Below, piece by piece: positions 34,339-44,459 of a DNA stretch of 64,000 bases. Both the position numbers and the translations under genes were made by a program. The notes under the pieces are model-generated. The model had not been told where the DNA came from. It worked only from the letters and a program-made list of their open reading frames with translations, and ran no database searches. Positions within the stretch are counted from its first letter, which is position 1. Every line of letters begins with the position of its first letter. Source of the DNA: Rhodothermus profundi (lineage in GTDB: Bacteria; Bacteroidota; Rhodothermia; Rhodothermales; Rhodothermaceae); the NCBI RefSeq assembly GCF_900142415.1, contig NZ_FRAU01000005.1, positions 99,854-163,853 on the forward strand, written 5' to 3'.

Positions 34339-37300
34339 ATGGGAAGCCTGTTGGTTCTGCTACTTGCGTTCCTGGCGCTCGACCCCAAACCCTTTCCTCG
34401 CTACCCTGCCATCGACCCAACCGGACAGCAGATCGTCTTCTCCTATCAAGGAGACCTGTGGCTGGTCCCGGTTACCGGTGGTCTGGCCCAACGCCTGACC
34501 GTGCATCCCGCCTACGAAGCCTACCCGCGATGGAGCCCGGACGGCCAGCGCATTGCGTTCACCAGCGACCGGTACGGCCACGACGACCTGTTCGTTATGG
34601 AGCTGACCGGAGGCCCTCCCCGGCGCCTCACTTACCATTCTGCCGACGATATCCTGACCGATTGGACGCGCGACGGGCACCTGCTCTTCCATACGCGCCG
34701 CCTGTTCGTTCAGGTCGAACGCGAAGCCGAAATCCATGCCATTCCCGACACCGGCGGCACCCCGGTACGCATCCTTGATGCAACAGGCTTCCAGGCTACG
34801 CGCTCGCCGGACGGCCGCTTCCTGGCCTTTGAACGGGGCTCCAACGCGGTCTGGCGCAAAGGTTACCGCGGAGCAGCCAATCGCGACATCTGGCTGTTCG
34901 ATGCGCAGCAGCGCATCTTCCGCCGCCTTACCGACTTTGACGGCAACGACTACCTGCCAGCCTGGGCGGGCCCCCGCACGCTGCTATTCCTCAGCGAACG
35001 GGACGGCACCTACAACCTGTATCGCCTGCAACTCACCGAAGACGGCATTCCTGCACGCGCTCCAGAGCAGCTCACGCACTTTAAAGGAGACGGCATTCGC
35101 TACTTCACCGTCAGCGCAGACGGTCAGACTATCGCCTTTGAGCGTCAAACCGATCTCTACGTGCTCGCTCTGCCCGAAGGCACGCCGCGCCGACTGGAAA
35201 TTCAGGTTCCCTACGACGAGCGTTTCGACCCGGTCGAGCGCCGCACGTTTACGTCCAATGCAACCGAATATGCTCTTTCACCTGACGGCCAGTACGTTGC
35301 TTTTGTCGTACGCGGCGAACTGTTTTTGCGTCGCAATGACCCTGACGACCGCCGCACGGTGCGCCTGACGCGCCACCCGTGGCGAGACCGGGAACCTGCC
35401 TGGCTGAATGACTCAACGCTCGTATTCGTCTCAGACCGGGCCGGTCAGTACGATCTGTACCTGCTCCGCGCAGCAGATGCCGAAACCTCCGACCTGTTCG
35501 AAAGCCTCACCTATACCGTCGTGCGCCTGACCGACACGCCGGAAGACGAGCGTGCGCCGGTCGTGGCACCAGACGGCCAGCATCTGGTCTTTCGCCGGGG
35601 CCGCGGAACCCTCCTGCTGGCTCGCATCACAGGCGATCAGCTTCAGATTACACGCACGCTTCTGGATGGATGGGCCACCCCCGAAGACATCGCCTGGAGC
35701 CCCGACAGCCGTTGGATCGCCTACAGTTTACCCGATCTGGACTTTAACACAGAAGTTTACATCCAACCTATCGACGGGAGCCATCCTCCTGTCAATATCA
35801 GCCAGCATCCTAAACCGGACACCCATCCGGTCTGGAGTCCAGACGGATCTAAACTGGCGTTCCTGTCGCCGCGCAGCTCCGGCGATGTGGACGTATGGTT
35901 TGCCTGGCTCCGTCGGTCCGATTGGGAACGCACCGAAGAAGAATGGGAAGCACTGCAACAAACCCGACGCAAACGTGCCGACACACTCACAGGGCCGCTC
36001 CAGATCGATCTGGAGCGCATTCATGAACGGCTGCGCCGCGTAACGGCCTTGCCGGGCAACGAAGCAGAGCTGGCTATCTCTAAAGATGGGGAAACGTTCT
36101 ACTTCGTGGCCAACCGGGGCGGCCGCACCCAGAACTATGAAGCCGAGGTCGATCTGTATCGCATCCGCTGGGATGGTACGGAGCTGAAACGGCTCACCGA
36201 GAACGATACCGATCCGCGTCAACTGCGGCTCAGCCGCGATGGGAAGTACCTGTTTTTCCTCCGTCCCTCAGGCCAGATTGTGCGACTCAATCCCGAAAAT
36301 GGCCGTCAGGAGACGCTTCGCTTCGAAGCCCGCATGACCATTGACTATCGAGAAGAACGCCGGCAGATTTTTGAAGAAGCCTGGCGCACGCTGGCGCAGG
36401 GCTTCTACGATCCCCAGTTTCATGGCGTCGACTGGCAGGCCCTGCACGACAAGTACCTCCCCTGGGCCCTGCAGGCTTCGACAAACCGGGACTTCCGAGA
36501 CGTTTTTTCCTGGATGCTGGGCGAGCTGAACGCCAGCCACCTGGGTCTCTTTGGACCAGACCGCACCGAAACGCAGCGCGAGCGCACCGGGTTGCTGGGC
36601 GTAGAGGTCGAGCCGGTGCCCGAGGGGGTGCGCATTCGGCACGTCGTGCCGGGCGCTCCTGCCGACCGTGAGGACAGCCGCCTGCACGTCGGCGAAATCA
36701 TCACAGCCGTCGATGGTACCCCGGTATCTGAAGTGGACAACTTCTACCGCCTGCTGGTCGATAAGGTGGACCAGCGCGTGCGGCTGACCGTGCGTGCGCG
36801 GGACGGCCAACGTCGCACGGTGGTTATCCGACCGGTCGGCTCGCTGCGCCAGGCACTCTACGAGGAATGGGTAGCCAAGCGGCGCGCGTTAACAGAACGC
36901 TACAGCAACGGCCGCCTGGGCTACATTCACGTGCAGGGCATGAACTGGCCCAGTTTCGAGCGCTTCGAGCGAGAGCTGGTGGCCAGTGGCCAGGGCAAAG
37001 AAGGGTTAATTATTGACGTGCGCTACAACGGAGGCGGTTGGACCACCGACTATCTGTTGACGGTCCTGACCGTACGCCGCCATGCGTACACGATTCCGCG
37101 GGGAGCGGCTGCCCGGCTGGACCTTCCCCATCGCCGTGCATTTCGCGCCCACTATCCCTTCGGCGAACGTCTTCCCTTTGCAGCTTGGACCAAACCGGTG
37201 GCGGCCCTCTGCAATCAGAACAGTTTTTCCAATGCGGAAATTTTCTCCCATGCTTTTAAAAACCTGGGGCTGGGACCGCTGGTAGGTACGCCTACCTTTG

Positions 37301-37539
37301 GCGCAGTCATTTCGACCGGCGGCGTGCGGCTCATAGACGGCTCGTTTGTTCGCCTTCCGTTCCGTGGCTGGTTCGTCTACGCTGACGACACCAACATGGA
37401 AAACGGTCCGGCTATTCCGGACATCATCGTCGAAGAAGCCCCTGATAGTAAAGCGCGGGGTGAAGACCCCCAGCTTCGGGCCGCCGTCGAAGCTCTGCTG
37501 GCCCGCATCGATGCTCGCCCGACCAATCCCGCTCACTAA
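34339..37539 (+). CDS. Tricorn protease homologue
   Basis: The 1066-residue protein has a short hydrophobic N-terminus (export likely), a six- and a seven-bladed propeller region with PD40-type repeats (RWSPDGQRIAFTSDRY, AWSPDSRWIAYSLPD, VWSPDGSKLAFLSPR) up to about residue 660, then the tricorn core: a helical C1 region ending in LNASHLG with the catalytic His, a PDZ domain (GVRIRHVVPGAPADREDSRL), and an S41-type C2 domain with nucleophile Ser in LCNQNSFSNAEIFSH and a C-terminal Glu in MENGPAIPDI. It degrades oligopeptides, here probably in the periplasm. A HAD gene follows after 15 bases. Confidence 0.93.
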   Translation: MGSLLVLLLAFLALDPKPFPRYPAIDPTGQQIVFSYQGDLWLVPVTGGLAQRLTVHPAYEAYPRWSPDGQRIAFTSDRYGHDDLFVMELTGGPPRRLTYHSADDILTDWTRDGHLLFHTRRLFVQVEREAEIHAIPDTGGTPVRILDATGFQATRSPDGRFLAFERGSNAVWRKGYRGAANRDIWLFDAQQRIFRRLTDFDGNDYLPAWAGPRTLLFLSERDGTYNLYRLQLTEDGIPARAPEQLTHFKGDGIRYFTVSADGQTIAFERQTDLYVLALPEGTPRRLEIQVPYDERFDPVERRTFTSNATEYALSPDGQYVAFVVRGELFLRRNDPDDRRTVRLTRHPWRDREPAWLNDSTLVFVSDRAGQYDLYLLRAADAETSDLFESLTYTVVRLTDTPEDERAPVVAPDGQHLVFRRGRGTLLLARITGDQLQITRTLLDGWATPEDIAWSPDSRWIAYSLPDLDFNTEVYIQPIDGSHPPVNISQHPKPDTHPVWSPDGSKLAFLSPRSSGDVDVWFAWLRRSDWERTEEEWEALQQTRRKRADTLTGPLQIDLERIHERLRRVTALPGNEAELAISKDGETFYFVANRGGRTQNYEAEVDLYRIRWDGTELKRLTENDTDPRQLRLSRDGKYLFFLRPSGQIVRLNPENGRQETLRFEARMTIDYREERRQIFEEAWRTLAQGFYDPQFHGVDWQALHDKYLPWALQASTNRDFRDVFSWMLGELNASHLGLFGPDRTETQRERTGLLGVEVEPVPEGVRIRHVVPGAPADREDSRLHVGEIITAVDGTPVSEVDNFYRLLVDKVDQRVRLTVRARDGQRRTVVIRPVGSLRQALYEEWVAKRRALTERYSNGRLGYIHVQGMNWPSFERFERELVASGQGKEGLIIDVRYNGGGWTTDYLLTVLTVRRHAYTIPRGAAARLDLPHRRAFRAHYPFGERLPFAAWTKPVAALCNQNSFSNAEIFSHAFKNLGLGPLVGTPTFGAVISTGGVRLIDGSFVRLPFRGWFVYADDTNMENGPAIPDIIVEEAPDSKARGEDPQLRAAVEALLARIDARPTNPAH

Positions 37540-37554
37540 ATACAGCAAACGGCT

Positions 37555-38295
37555 ATGCCTGCGATGATTCGGGTCATCTTATTCGATATGGATGGCGTGC
37601 TGGTCGATGTGTCGCGCTCCTACCGACGCGCCATTGAGGAAACGGTTGAGCACTTTACGGGACGTAAAATTACGCCCGCCACGATTCAGCGTTATAAAAA
37701 CGCAGGCGGCTTCAATGACGACTGGAAACTGACGCACACGATTATCCTCGACATTGGCATGCAAGTGCCCTTCAGCCGCGTGGTGCAGGAGTTCCAGCGT
37801 CGCTATCGGGGCGAGCACTGGGACGGATTTATTGCCCAGGAGCCTCCCTTGATACGGACCCAGACGCTTCAGCACCTGCGTAAGCAGGGCTACCTCATGG
37901 GCATTGTTACGGGACGGCCGGAAGCAGAGGCGCGTTGGACGATCGAACGCTTTGGATGGCAGCCCTACTTTCCGTTACTGGTAGCGATGGAACACCAGGA
38001 TGGCCGTGGGAAACCCGATCCGTACCCGATCCGACGCGCGCTGGCCATGCTCGAAGCCGTCGGGTTGGACATTACCCCCGCTGCGGTGGTCTATGTGGGA
38101 GATTCAGTGGACGACATGGTGGCTGCTCAGGCGGCTGGCGTCTTGCCCATTGGGGTTATTCCACCCTATTTAGACGCGGAAACGCACGGAGCTCTGCTCC
38201 GCGAACGAGGCGCCCGCTACCTGCTCTCCCGCACCGACGATCTGCCAGAGCTACTGGCCGAACTGGAAACGGCCCCTATGCGCCGCGCTTCTTAA
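37555..38295 (+). CDS. HAD-superfamily phosphatase
   Basis: The 246-residue protein has the HAD subfamily IA set: motif I VILFDMDGVLVDVS with nucleophile Asp, motif II GIVTGRP, motif III GRGKPDPYP and motif IV VVYVGDSVDDMVAAQAAG. The cap domain between I and II is alpha-helical. The Gly-Val-Leu start and cap resemble the group related to imidazole-glycerol-phosphate and phosphoglycolate phosphatases, but the substrate is unknown. It follows the Tricorn gene and is probably co-transcribed. Confidence 0.88.
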   Translation: MPAMIRVILFDMDGVLVDVSRSYRRAIEETVEHFTGRKITPATIQRYKNAGGFNDDWKLTHTIILDIGMQVPFSRVVQEFQRRYRGEHWDGFIAQEPPLIRTQTLQHLRKQGYLMGIVTGRPEAEARWTIERFGWQPYFPLLVAMEHQDGRGKPDPYPIRRALAMLEAVGLDITPAAVVYVGDSVDDMVAAQAAGVLPIGVIPPYLDAETHGALLRERGARYLLSRTDDLPELLAELETAPMRRAS

Positions 38296-38354
38296 ACAGC
38301 GCTGTTCCTTAGCGGCCCACCTGAGCACCCGGCAAGCAGCAGCATGGCCACCGC

Positions 38355-38852
38355 TCAGTCGTCTTCCTCCTCGCCTGCCTCGGGCCGGGGTAGCAGGGGC
38401 CGACCGTCTTCCGTCTGGACCGCATCGTTCCTGATTTCGGGATGGCTGATGCGGCCTCCCTGGTTGGCTGCATAGCCTACCACGCCGAATACCACGGCAG
38501 CCAGCACAAGCAGGGCGGTGCGCCAGGCCGGTGCAATCGGACCGCGGCGCACCAGAGTGCCCAGCGAAAGCACGCCCAGCGCAATGGTCAGGTAGGCCGC
38601 CAGCGATCCACTTTCCTCATGGGCTTCTAAAGCGGCTTCGGAGCGCCCCAGCGTTTCCACCAGTTCCTCAGCCGCCTCTCCAGAGAAATACGCAGCGACA
38701 GCTCCCAGGCCTGCCAGCACAAACAACATCAGCGCCACCCGCACAATGGACTCTTCCCGACGCCAGGCCCCATAGAGCCCCACAAGCAGTCCCAGCAATA
38801 CCGCAAACAACGGCAGGTGGTTTGTTAGCAGGTGTAAATGCGCAGCGTTCAT
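38355..38852 (-). CDS. Small four-helix membrane protein with N-terminal HLHLLTNHLP
   Basis: The 165-residue membrane protein has four hydrophobic segments. Three His (His5, His7 and His12) cluster at the start in MNAAHLHLLTNHLPLF, another occurs in EAHEESGSLAA, and the C-terminal soluble tail contains GGRISHPEIR followed by acidic residues. The pattern suggests haem or metal binding in the membrane, but no family can be named with confidence. It lies 11 bases downstream of the TolC-type efflux gene, so it may belong to the metal efflux operon. Confidence 0.55.
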   Translation of the reverse strand: MNAAHLHLLTNHLPLFAVLLGLLVGLYGAWRREESIVRVALMLFVLAGLGAVAAYFSGEAAEELVETLGRSEAALEAHEESGSLAAYLTIALGVLSLGTLVRRGPIAPAWRTALLVLAAVVFGVVGYAANQGGRISHPEIRNDAVQTEDGRPLLPRPEAGEEEDD

Positions 38853-38863
38853 GGCTCAACGTA

Positions 38864-40117
38864 TTAAGGGTTCGTGAAGGTTAACTCGCGTCCCAGGAAT
38901 CGCTCCAGTTCAATAAGCTGTTGGTAGTAGTCGCGAAGCGCCTCATAATAGCGCTGCTCGCTTTCCAGCACGAGCCGCTGCGCGTCCAGCAGTTCGATCA
39001 GACTGACCTCCCCCAGGCGGTATCCTTGCCGGAGCCGCCGCAACAGCTCGTGAGATCGGCTGCGAATCTGGCGCGCGTACCGCTCAACCACAATGCGAGC
39101 TGCTTCATAGCCATGCCATGCCTGCTCCGCCTGCTGTTTGAGCTGGAGCCGCAGGTCCTGCAGCTCCCATTGTCGCGTGGTGTACTGAGCTCGCGCTTCC
39201 TGCACCCGCCCTCGATACCCGGGCAAAAACCCCAGCGGCAACGAAAACCCGACCTGCACCCCAAAAAATCGATACCCGTGGCCATAGTCCTGGGGATAGA
39301 GGTCCAGTTGCAACTGCGGCAGCAGAGAAGCACGCGCTTGCCGAACCGTCATGCGCGCAGCATGCACGCGGGCCTGTTGGCGCCGGAGCTCAGGCAGTCG
39401 GTCCAGCCGGGCCAGTACTTCCTCCTGGGGGATAGTCACGGCCACGTACCGCAGCGTATCGGGAAAAACAAGGTCATACCGCTGGGCTTCGGGATCAAGC
39501 CCGATTGCCCGAAACAGCGCATAGCGCGCCTGCAAAAAGTCGCGCCGTGCGATTTCCAGCCGCGAGTGCGCGTCGGCCAGTTGAATTTCGGTGCGCCCCA
39601 CTTCCAGATCGGTAGCCAGCCCGGCTGCCACCCGAGCCTGAGCGGCCTCTTTAAGCTGGCTGAGGAGCGCTACCTCTTCCTCCCGCAGATGCACCAGCTC
39701 CTGGGCATAAAGCACTTCGGTATAGGCACGCTTTACCTGCGCCCGGATATGCGCAGCCAGGGCCTGCAGCTCGGCCTCCAGCGCCTGGCCTTCCAACCGA
39801 TTGGTTTGCAATCGATAATAGACAACCAGAGGAAAGTCAAACCGTTGCACCAACGTCCAGCGCTGTTCGGCAAACGTGCGGTCACTTCCTATTCCCTCGC
39901 GAAAGAAGTAAAGCTGCGGACTTTCGATGCCGTACGCCTGCAGCCGGCGTCCGCGCAGCACATCCTGCCGGGCGCGAAGCGCTTGCAGTTGGGGATGGTG
40001 CTGCAACGCCAGGGTCAGGGCTTCTCGAATGCCCAGCGTATCTGGAGCGTCGTCTGCTGCCGACCAATCAGGTGCAGCGCTGAGCAGTATCCCCAATCCA
40101 AACAGCCAGGCTAACAT
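38864..40117 (-). CDS. TolC-family outer-membrane efflux protein
   Basis: The 417-residue protein has a signal peptide (MLAWLFGLGILLSAAPD) and two structural repeats of the TolC/OEP fold: long helices such as EAEVALLSQLKEAAQARVAA-type segments, LATDLEVGRTEIQLADAHSR, and the C-terminal GYRLGEVSLIELLDAQRLVL. It forms the outer-membrane channel for the adjacent CusA/CusB-type pump. The start is the ATG at 40115-40117 with CCGGAG 6 bases upstream; a 39-residue longer frame is unlikely. It starts 13 bases after the RND pump gene. Confidence 0.92.
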   Translation of the reverse strand: MLAWLFGLGILLSAAPDWSAADDAPDTLGIREALTLALQHHPQLQALRARQDVLRGRRLQAYGIESPQLYFFREGIGSDRTFAEQRWTLVQRFDFPLVVYYRLQTNRLEGQALEAELQALAAHIRAQVKRAYTEVLYAQELVHLREEEVALLSQLKEAAQARVAAGLATDLEVGRTEIQLADAHSRLEIARRDFLQARYALFRAIGLDPEAQRYDLVFPDTLRYVAVTIPQEEVLARLDRLPELRRQQARVHAARMTVRQARASLLPQLQLDLYPQDYGHGYRFFGVQVGFSLPLGFLPGYRGRVQEARAQYTTRQWELQDLRLQLKQQAEQAWHGYEAARIVVERYARQIRSRSHELLRRLRQGYRLGEVSLIELLDAQRLVLESEQRYYEALRDYYQQLIELERFLGRELTFTNP

Positions 40118-40130
40118 TACCATCTCCGGG

Positions 40131-43100
40131 TTACGTCCGAGCATGAGCAGGCGAAGGCGTAGCCACCTGCCCGTCTTCCTCCCATTCCGGTTCGGGGCCA
40201 CGGGGCGGCCGGTCGTCGCGCTCAAGCCAATCATAGATGGTCGGCAACACGCGCAGCGTGAGCAGCGTGGCCGTAATCAGCCCACCGATTACGACGGTCG
40301 CCAGCGGCCGCTGCACTTCAGAGCCCGGCCCGGTATTAAAAGCCATCGGGACAAAACCCAGGCTAGCTACCAGAGCTGTCATCAGCACCGGCCGCAGCCG
40401 ATCTGTAGCCCCCTGCAGTACGGCCGCTCGCACGCCCATTCCCTGCCGTCGGAGGGCATTTAAATGGGCAACCAGCACCACGCCGTTCAGCACAGCTACT
40501 CCGAAAAGGGCAATGAAACCAACGGCTGCCGAAATCGACAGATACATGCCCCGCAACCATAAGGCAAACACGCCACCGGCCAGCGCCAGCGGCAGCACGG
40601 AGAGAATCATCAGAGGGTAGCGCATCTGCCCGAACATCAAGTAGAGCAGCCCGATAATGATGAGCAGCGCAAGCGGCACCGCCACATACAAGTGGCGCAT
40701 GGCCCGTTGCTGGTTTTCAAACGTGCCGCCATACTCCAGAAAAACCCCGGGAGGTAGTTGCACCTGCGTTTCAATAGCCCGCTTCAGATTCGACACATAG
40801 GTTCCTATATCGATGTCTTTGATGTTGATGCCCACAACCAACCGCCGCCAGCCATTTTCACGGGCGATCTCCCGGGGGCCTTCTTCGGCTCGGATATGGG
40901 CCACCCGGCGCAGGGCAATAGTACCACCGCCCGGCAGCGCTACCGGCGCTTCCATGATCGCCTCAAAGTTATTCCGATAGGCTTCCGGAAAGCGCACCAC
41001 AATGTCAAACCGTCGCTGCCCTTCAAACACCTGTCCGGCCGGTGCACCGCCCAGGCCGGCTTCAATGACCTGCTGCACCTCTTCGACGTTCAGGCCAAAG
41101 GCGGCAATGGCTTCGCGGTCAATTTCAATGTTCAGATAGGGTTGCCCGGCAAACTTCTCCACGTAGAAATTATCCGTACCTGGCAGATCGGGTAGCAACC
41201 GCGCGATGCGCGCTGCTATCGCCGCCAGGGTGTCCAGATTTTCGCCGTACAGCTTGACGGCAATGTCGCTTTTGACGCCCGAGGTCAGCTCATCGACGCG
41301 CATGGCGATTGGTTGCGTGAAGTTATAGGCCAGGCCAGGCTCCGTCTCAAGGAAGGGCCGAATCTGTTCGATAATTTTCTCCTTGGTCATACCGGGCCGC
41401 CACTGGTCGCGGGGCTTGAGAATGATCCAGACATCGGTCTGGTGCACGCCCATCCAGTCGTTGGCCAGATCACTGCGACCGGTTTTGGGGACAACGGTTT
41501 GAATTTCTGGAATATGCCGAATCAGCTGTCCGGCCAGCCAGTTGGCATTTTCCACCGAGGTTTCGAGCGTAACGCTGGGCATGCGCACTTCCTCAATCAA
41601 AATGGAGCCTTCATCCAGCTCGGGCAGAAATTCAGTCCCCAGAAAGGGCAGCAATGCCAGGGCTCCCCCGAATACCAGCAACGCAACGGCCAGGGTTGTC
41701 TTGCGGCGATCCAGACTCTTTTCCAGAAAGCGTCGGCAGCGCGGGCGCAGCCAGTCCATTACGTAGTTGCGCCGCAGGCGCACGCCTTTCCTAAACACCA
41801 GTGTGGCAACGGCCGGCACGTACACCAGTGCCAGCAGAAGTGAGCCAAATACCGCCGATGCCACGGTAATCGCCATGGGCCGGTAGAGAATGCCCTCCAT
41901 GCCGCGGAAGGTGGCAATCGGCACATAGACCATCAGAATTATCAGCACCCCGAAAAAGATCGGCCGGGCCACCTCATGCGCTGCCTGACGCAAAACCGCC
42001 CATCGCCTCTGCCCTTTAGGCTCCTGCTCTAGCCGGTGCACCATGTGCTCGATCATCACAACCGAGCCGTCGACGATCATGCCAAAATCAATGGCGCCCA
42101 GGCTCATCAGATTGGCAGCCAGCCCAAAAGCCCGCATGCCAATAAAGGCAAACAGCATGGAAAGCGGAATGACCGAGGCAACGATCAGCGCGCCCTTGAT
42201 TTCTCCTAACAACAACAGCAGTACAGCAATGACCAGAAAGCCGCCTTCCAGCAGGTTCTCTGTGATTGTGCTCGTTGTGCGTTGAATCAGGTCGGACTGG
42301 TCGTAGAATTTTTCGATGCGAACGCCCGGAGGCAGCCGGGGATTGATTTCCTCAATCTTTGCTTCGACGCGTCGTATGACTTCGCGGCCATTTTCACCCC
42401 GCAGCATCATCACGATGCCCGTGACGACTTCTCCCTTTCCATCCTGCGTAACCGCTCCCTGACGGATCTGCCGTCCCAGGCGCACCTGGGCCACATCCCG
42501 CAGGTAGATCGGCCGTTTGCCGCGTCGCGCTACAATAATGCGTTCTAAATCGTCCGTGCTTCGGATTTGCCCGAAACCGCGAATAATGTACTGCTCTTGA
42601 TTATGCTCCAGGTAGTTCCCACCCGAAACACTATTATTGCGCGCAATAGCCTCAATGATGTCGCGCAGGCTTAAGCGAAGCGCGCGGAGCTGCTCTGGAT
42701 CAACAATGACCTCATATTGCTTAACGAATCCCCCAAAACTGTTTACTTCAGTTACCCCAGGCACCGCCCGAAGCTGGGGCGCAATGATCCAGTCCTGGAT
42801 TTCCCGTAGTTCGGTGAGCGAATAGCCGTCGCCGCGCACCACGTACTGGTAGATTTCACCCAGCGCTGTTGAGATGGGTCCTAACTGGGGTGGGGAGACA
42901 TCAGGGGGAAGCTGATCGCGCACGTCCTGCAACCGCTGGGCCACCAGTTGACGCGCAAAGTAAATGTCGGTCCCCTCTTCAAACTCAACCGTAACCGCCG
43001 ACAGGCCAAACTGGCTGATCGAGCGCACCTCCCGGACGCGCGGCAGCCCTGTCATGGCGGTCTCAATCGGAAAACTGACCAGTTGCTCCACATCGTAAGG

Positions 43101-43271
43101 AGAGTAGCGACCGGCCTTGGTGATAATGAGCACCTGGACCGGCGTTACATCCGGCAGCGAGTTAATGGGAATGCGCTGAAGCGCTACCACTCCTCCAAAG
43201 GCCATCAAGGCCACCAGGCTCAACGCGACGAACCGTTGCCGAAAGCTAAAGTCGATCAGGCGGTGCAGCAT
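40131..43271 (-). CDS. Heavy-metal RND efflux pump, CusA/CzcA type
   Basis: The 1046-residue inner-membrane proton antiporter has twelve helices and two large periplasmic loops. The HME signature is AIDFGMIVDGSVVMIEHMVH in TM4, with the Asp pair of the proton relay; INSLPDVTPVQVLIITKAGR and FPIETAMTGLPRVREVRS at the N-terminus are family-typical. It exports divalent or monovalent metals (cobalt-zinc-cadmium or copper-silver) from the periplasm. The metal cannot be decided by eye. It lies 3 bases after the adaptor and 13 before the TolC gene. Confidence 0.95.
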   Translation of the reverse strand: MLHRLIDFSFRQRFVALSLVALMAFGGVVALQRIPINSLPDVTPVQVLIITKAGRYSPYDVEQLVSFPIETAMTGLPRVREVRSISQFGLSAVTVEFEEGTDIYFARQLVAQRLQDVRDQLPPDVSPPQLGPISTALGEIYQYVVRGDGYSLTELREIQDWIIAPQLRAVPGVTEVNSFGGFVKQYEVIVDPEQLRALRLSLRDIIEAIARNNSVSGGNYLEHNQEQYIIRGFGQIRSTDDLERIIVARRGKRPIYLRDVAQVRLGRQIRQGAVTQDGKGEVVTGIVMMLRGENGREVIRRVEAKIEEINPRLPPGVRIEKFYDQSDLIQRTTSTITENLLEGGFLVIAVLLLLLGEIKGALIVASVIPLSMLFAFIGMRAFGLAANLMSLGAIDFGMIVDGSVVMIEHMVHRLEQEPKGQRRWAVLRQAAHEVARPIFFGVLIILMVYVPIATFRGMEGILYRPMAITVASAVFGSLLLALVYVPAVATLVFRKGVRLRRNYVMDWLRPRCRRFLEKSLDRRKTTLAVALLVFGGALALLPFLGTEFLPELDEGSILIEEVRMPSVTLETSVENANWLAGQLIRHIPEIQTVVPKTGRSDLANDWMGVHQTDVWIILKPRDQWRPGMTKEKIIEQIRPFLETEPGLAYNFTQPIAMRVDELTSGVKSDIAVKLYGENLDTLAAIAARIARLLPDLPGTDNFYVEKFAGQPYLNIEIDREAIAAFGLNVEEVQQVIEAGLGGAPAGQVFEGQRRFDIVVRFPEAYRNNFEAIMEAPVALPGGGTIALRRVAHIRAEEGPREIARENGWRRLVVGINIKDIDIGTYVSNLKRAIETQVQLPPGVFLEYGGTFENQQRAMRHLYVAVPLALLIIIGLLYLMFGQMRYPLMILSVLPLALAGGVFALWLRGMYLSISAAVGFIALFGVAVLNGVVLVAHLNALRRQGMGVRAAVLQGATDRLRPVLMTALVASLGFVPMAFNTGPGSEVQRPLATVVIGGLITATLLTLRVLPTIYDWLERDDRPPRGPEPEWEEDGQVATPSPAHART

Positions 43272-43274
43272 GGC

Positions 43275-44459
43275 TTACTCCTCGGCAAATTCAGCATAGC
43301 GCATCAGCGCTTTCAGACTGAAGACCGGATGGACGGCTACCACCTCCCCTGCTCGAACTCCTTCCAGCAGCAGCGCCTGTCGCGCATCGGTACGCCACAC
43401 GGTAACGGGGCGCACTTCATAGGCGCCGGGCGCCTGCTGCACAAAAACAATGGCCTGCTGCCCGTCGTACGTCAGGGCCTCCAGCGGTACGATATAGACC
43501 GGGCGAGGCGTCCGCAGCCGAATCCACAGGCGCACGCTCTGTCCGGGCCGCGGCCATCCCTGCCGGGTGTCCGCCAGAATGTTGACAACCACCGCGCGAT
43601 TCTCTGGATCAAGAGCCGGATTGATGGTATGCACCTCTGCCTGGAGGGTCAGTGAATCAGGAACTTCTAGCACCAGGGTGACGGAGTCGCCAGGCTGCAG
43701 CCCGAGTGCATCGTCGGGTGACAGAAAGCCTCGAATGTGCACGCGGGTCGGATTAACCAGGGTCATGAGGGTCTGATGCGCACGAACCGCCTGCCCTAAC
43801 TCCACCTGGTGCTGGTCTACGTAGCCATCAATGGGAGCGCGAAGCGGGAGCAGAGGTCGCTCATGCTGTCCCCACTGCTGAGCGGCTTCGGGTGTAATAC
43901 CCAGCGCCCGCAACCGCACCGCAGCCGCCTGGCGACGCGCCTGCGCACGCAAATAGTCGGCTTCAGTCTGATCCAGCGTGCTCTGGGGCGTAAGTTGTTC
44001 GGCCACCAGTTGGCGAAGGCGCGCCACCTGACGTTTTAGATAGGTCTCTTCTGCTTGCGCCTGCAGAAAAGCCGAGACCAGCTCGGCAAACGAAAGGCTC
44101 TCCAGCTCCAGCAGCACCTGACCGGCTTCTACCCACTCGCCATCGTGAACATGTAGGCGCACAACCCGCCCGTCGATAGGCGTAGCTACCTGAGCCATCC
44201 GACCCGGCGCCGGATATACTTCACCCGGTATGCTGACCGTGTACGTAGCATGCCGATAGGCCACCGGAACGGTCTGCACCTGCAGCACGCGCCGCTGCGC
44301 CGAATCAAGCCGCACAATGCGCGGGGCGGCCGTCTCTGCAGCCGACTGCAGGGAAGGGGGGACGCCAATGGTCCCTGGAAGCAACGCCTCCACCGGTGCC
44401 TTCTGGCAGGCACTCACGCTCCACAGCAACAGCAACCACGTAAAGCCTGATGTACGCAT
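43275..44459 (-). CDS. RND efflux periplasmic adaptor lipoprotein, CusB/CzcB type
   Basis: The 394-residue membrane fusion protein has a lipoprotein signal ending VSAC (Cys18). A barrel-sandwich lipoyl domain (MAQVATPIDGRVVRLHVHDG, LLPLRAPIDGYVDQHQVELG) flanks a coiled coil rich in Gln and Arg (about residues 130-200); beta-barrel and membrane-proximal domains follow. It bridges the RND pump to the TolC channel. It is the first gene of the leftward efflux operon and is divergent from the two-component genes. In CusB an N-terminal Met motif binds Cu; none is apparent here, which argues against Cu but does not exclude it. Confidence 0.93.
   Translation of the reverse strand: MRTSGFTWLLLLWSVSACQKAPVEALLPGTIGVPPSLQSAAETAAPRIVRLDSAQRRVLQVQTVPVAYRHATYTVSIPGEVYPAPGRMAQVATPIDGRVVRLHVHDGEWVEAGQVLLELESLSFAELVSAFLQAQAEETYLKRQVARLRQLVAEQLTPQSTLDQTEADYLRAQARRQAAAVRLRALGITPEAAQQWGQHERPLLPLRAPIDGYVDQHQVELGQAVRAHQTLMTLVNPTRVHIRGFLSPDDALGLQPGDSVTLVLEVPDSLTLQAEVHTINPALDPENRAVVVNILADTRQGWPRPGQSVRLWIRLRTPRPVYIVPLEALTYDGQQAIVFVQQAPGAYEVRPVTVWRTDARQALLLEGVRAGEVVAVHPVFSLKALMRYAEFAEE

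Noticed and set aside
38921-40114. A 397-codon open frame on the plus strand
   Set aside because: It is antisense to the TolC-family gene and contains no protein features.
43809-44039. Short plus-strand frames inside the efflux adaptor
   Set aside because: Shadows of the adaptor's reading frame.
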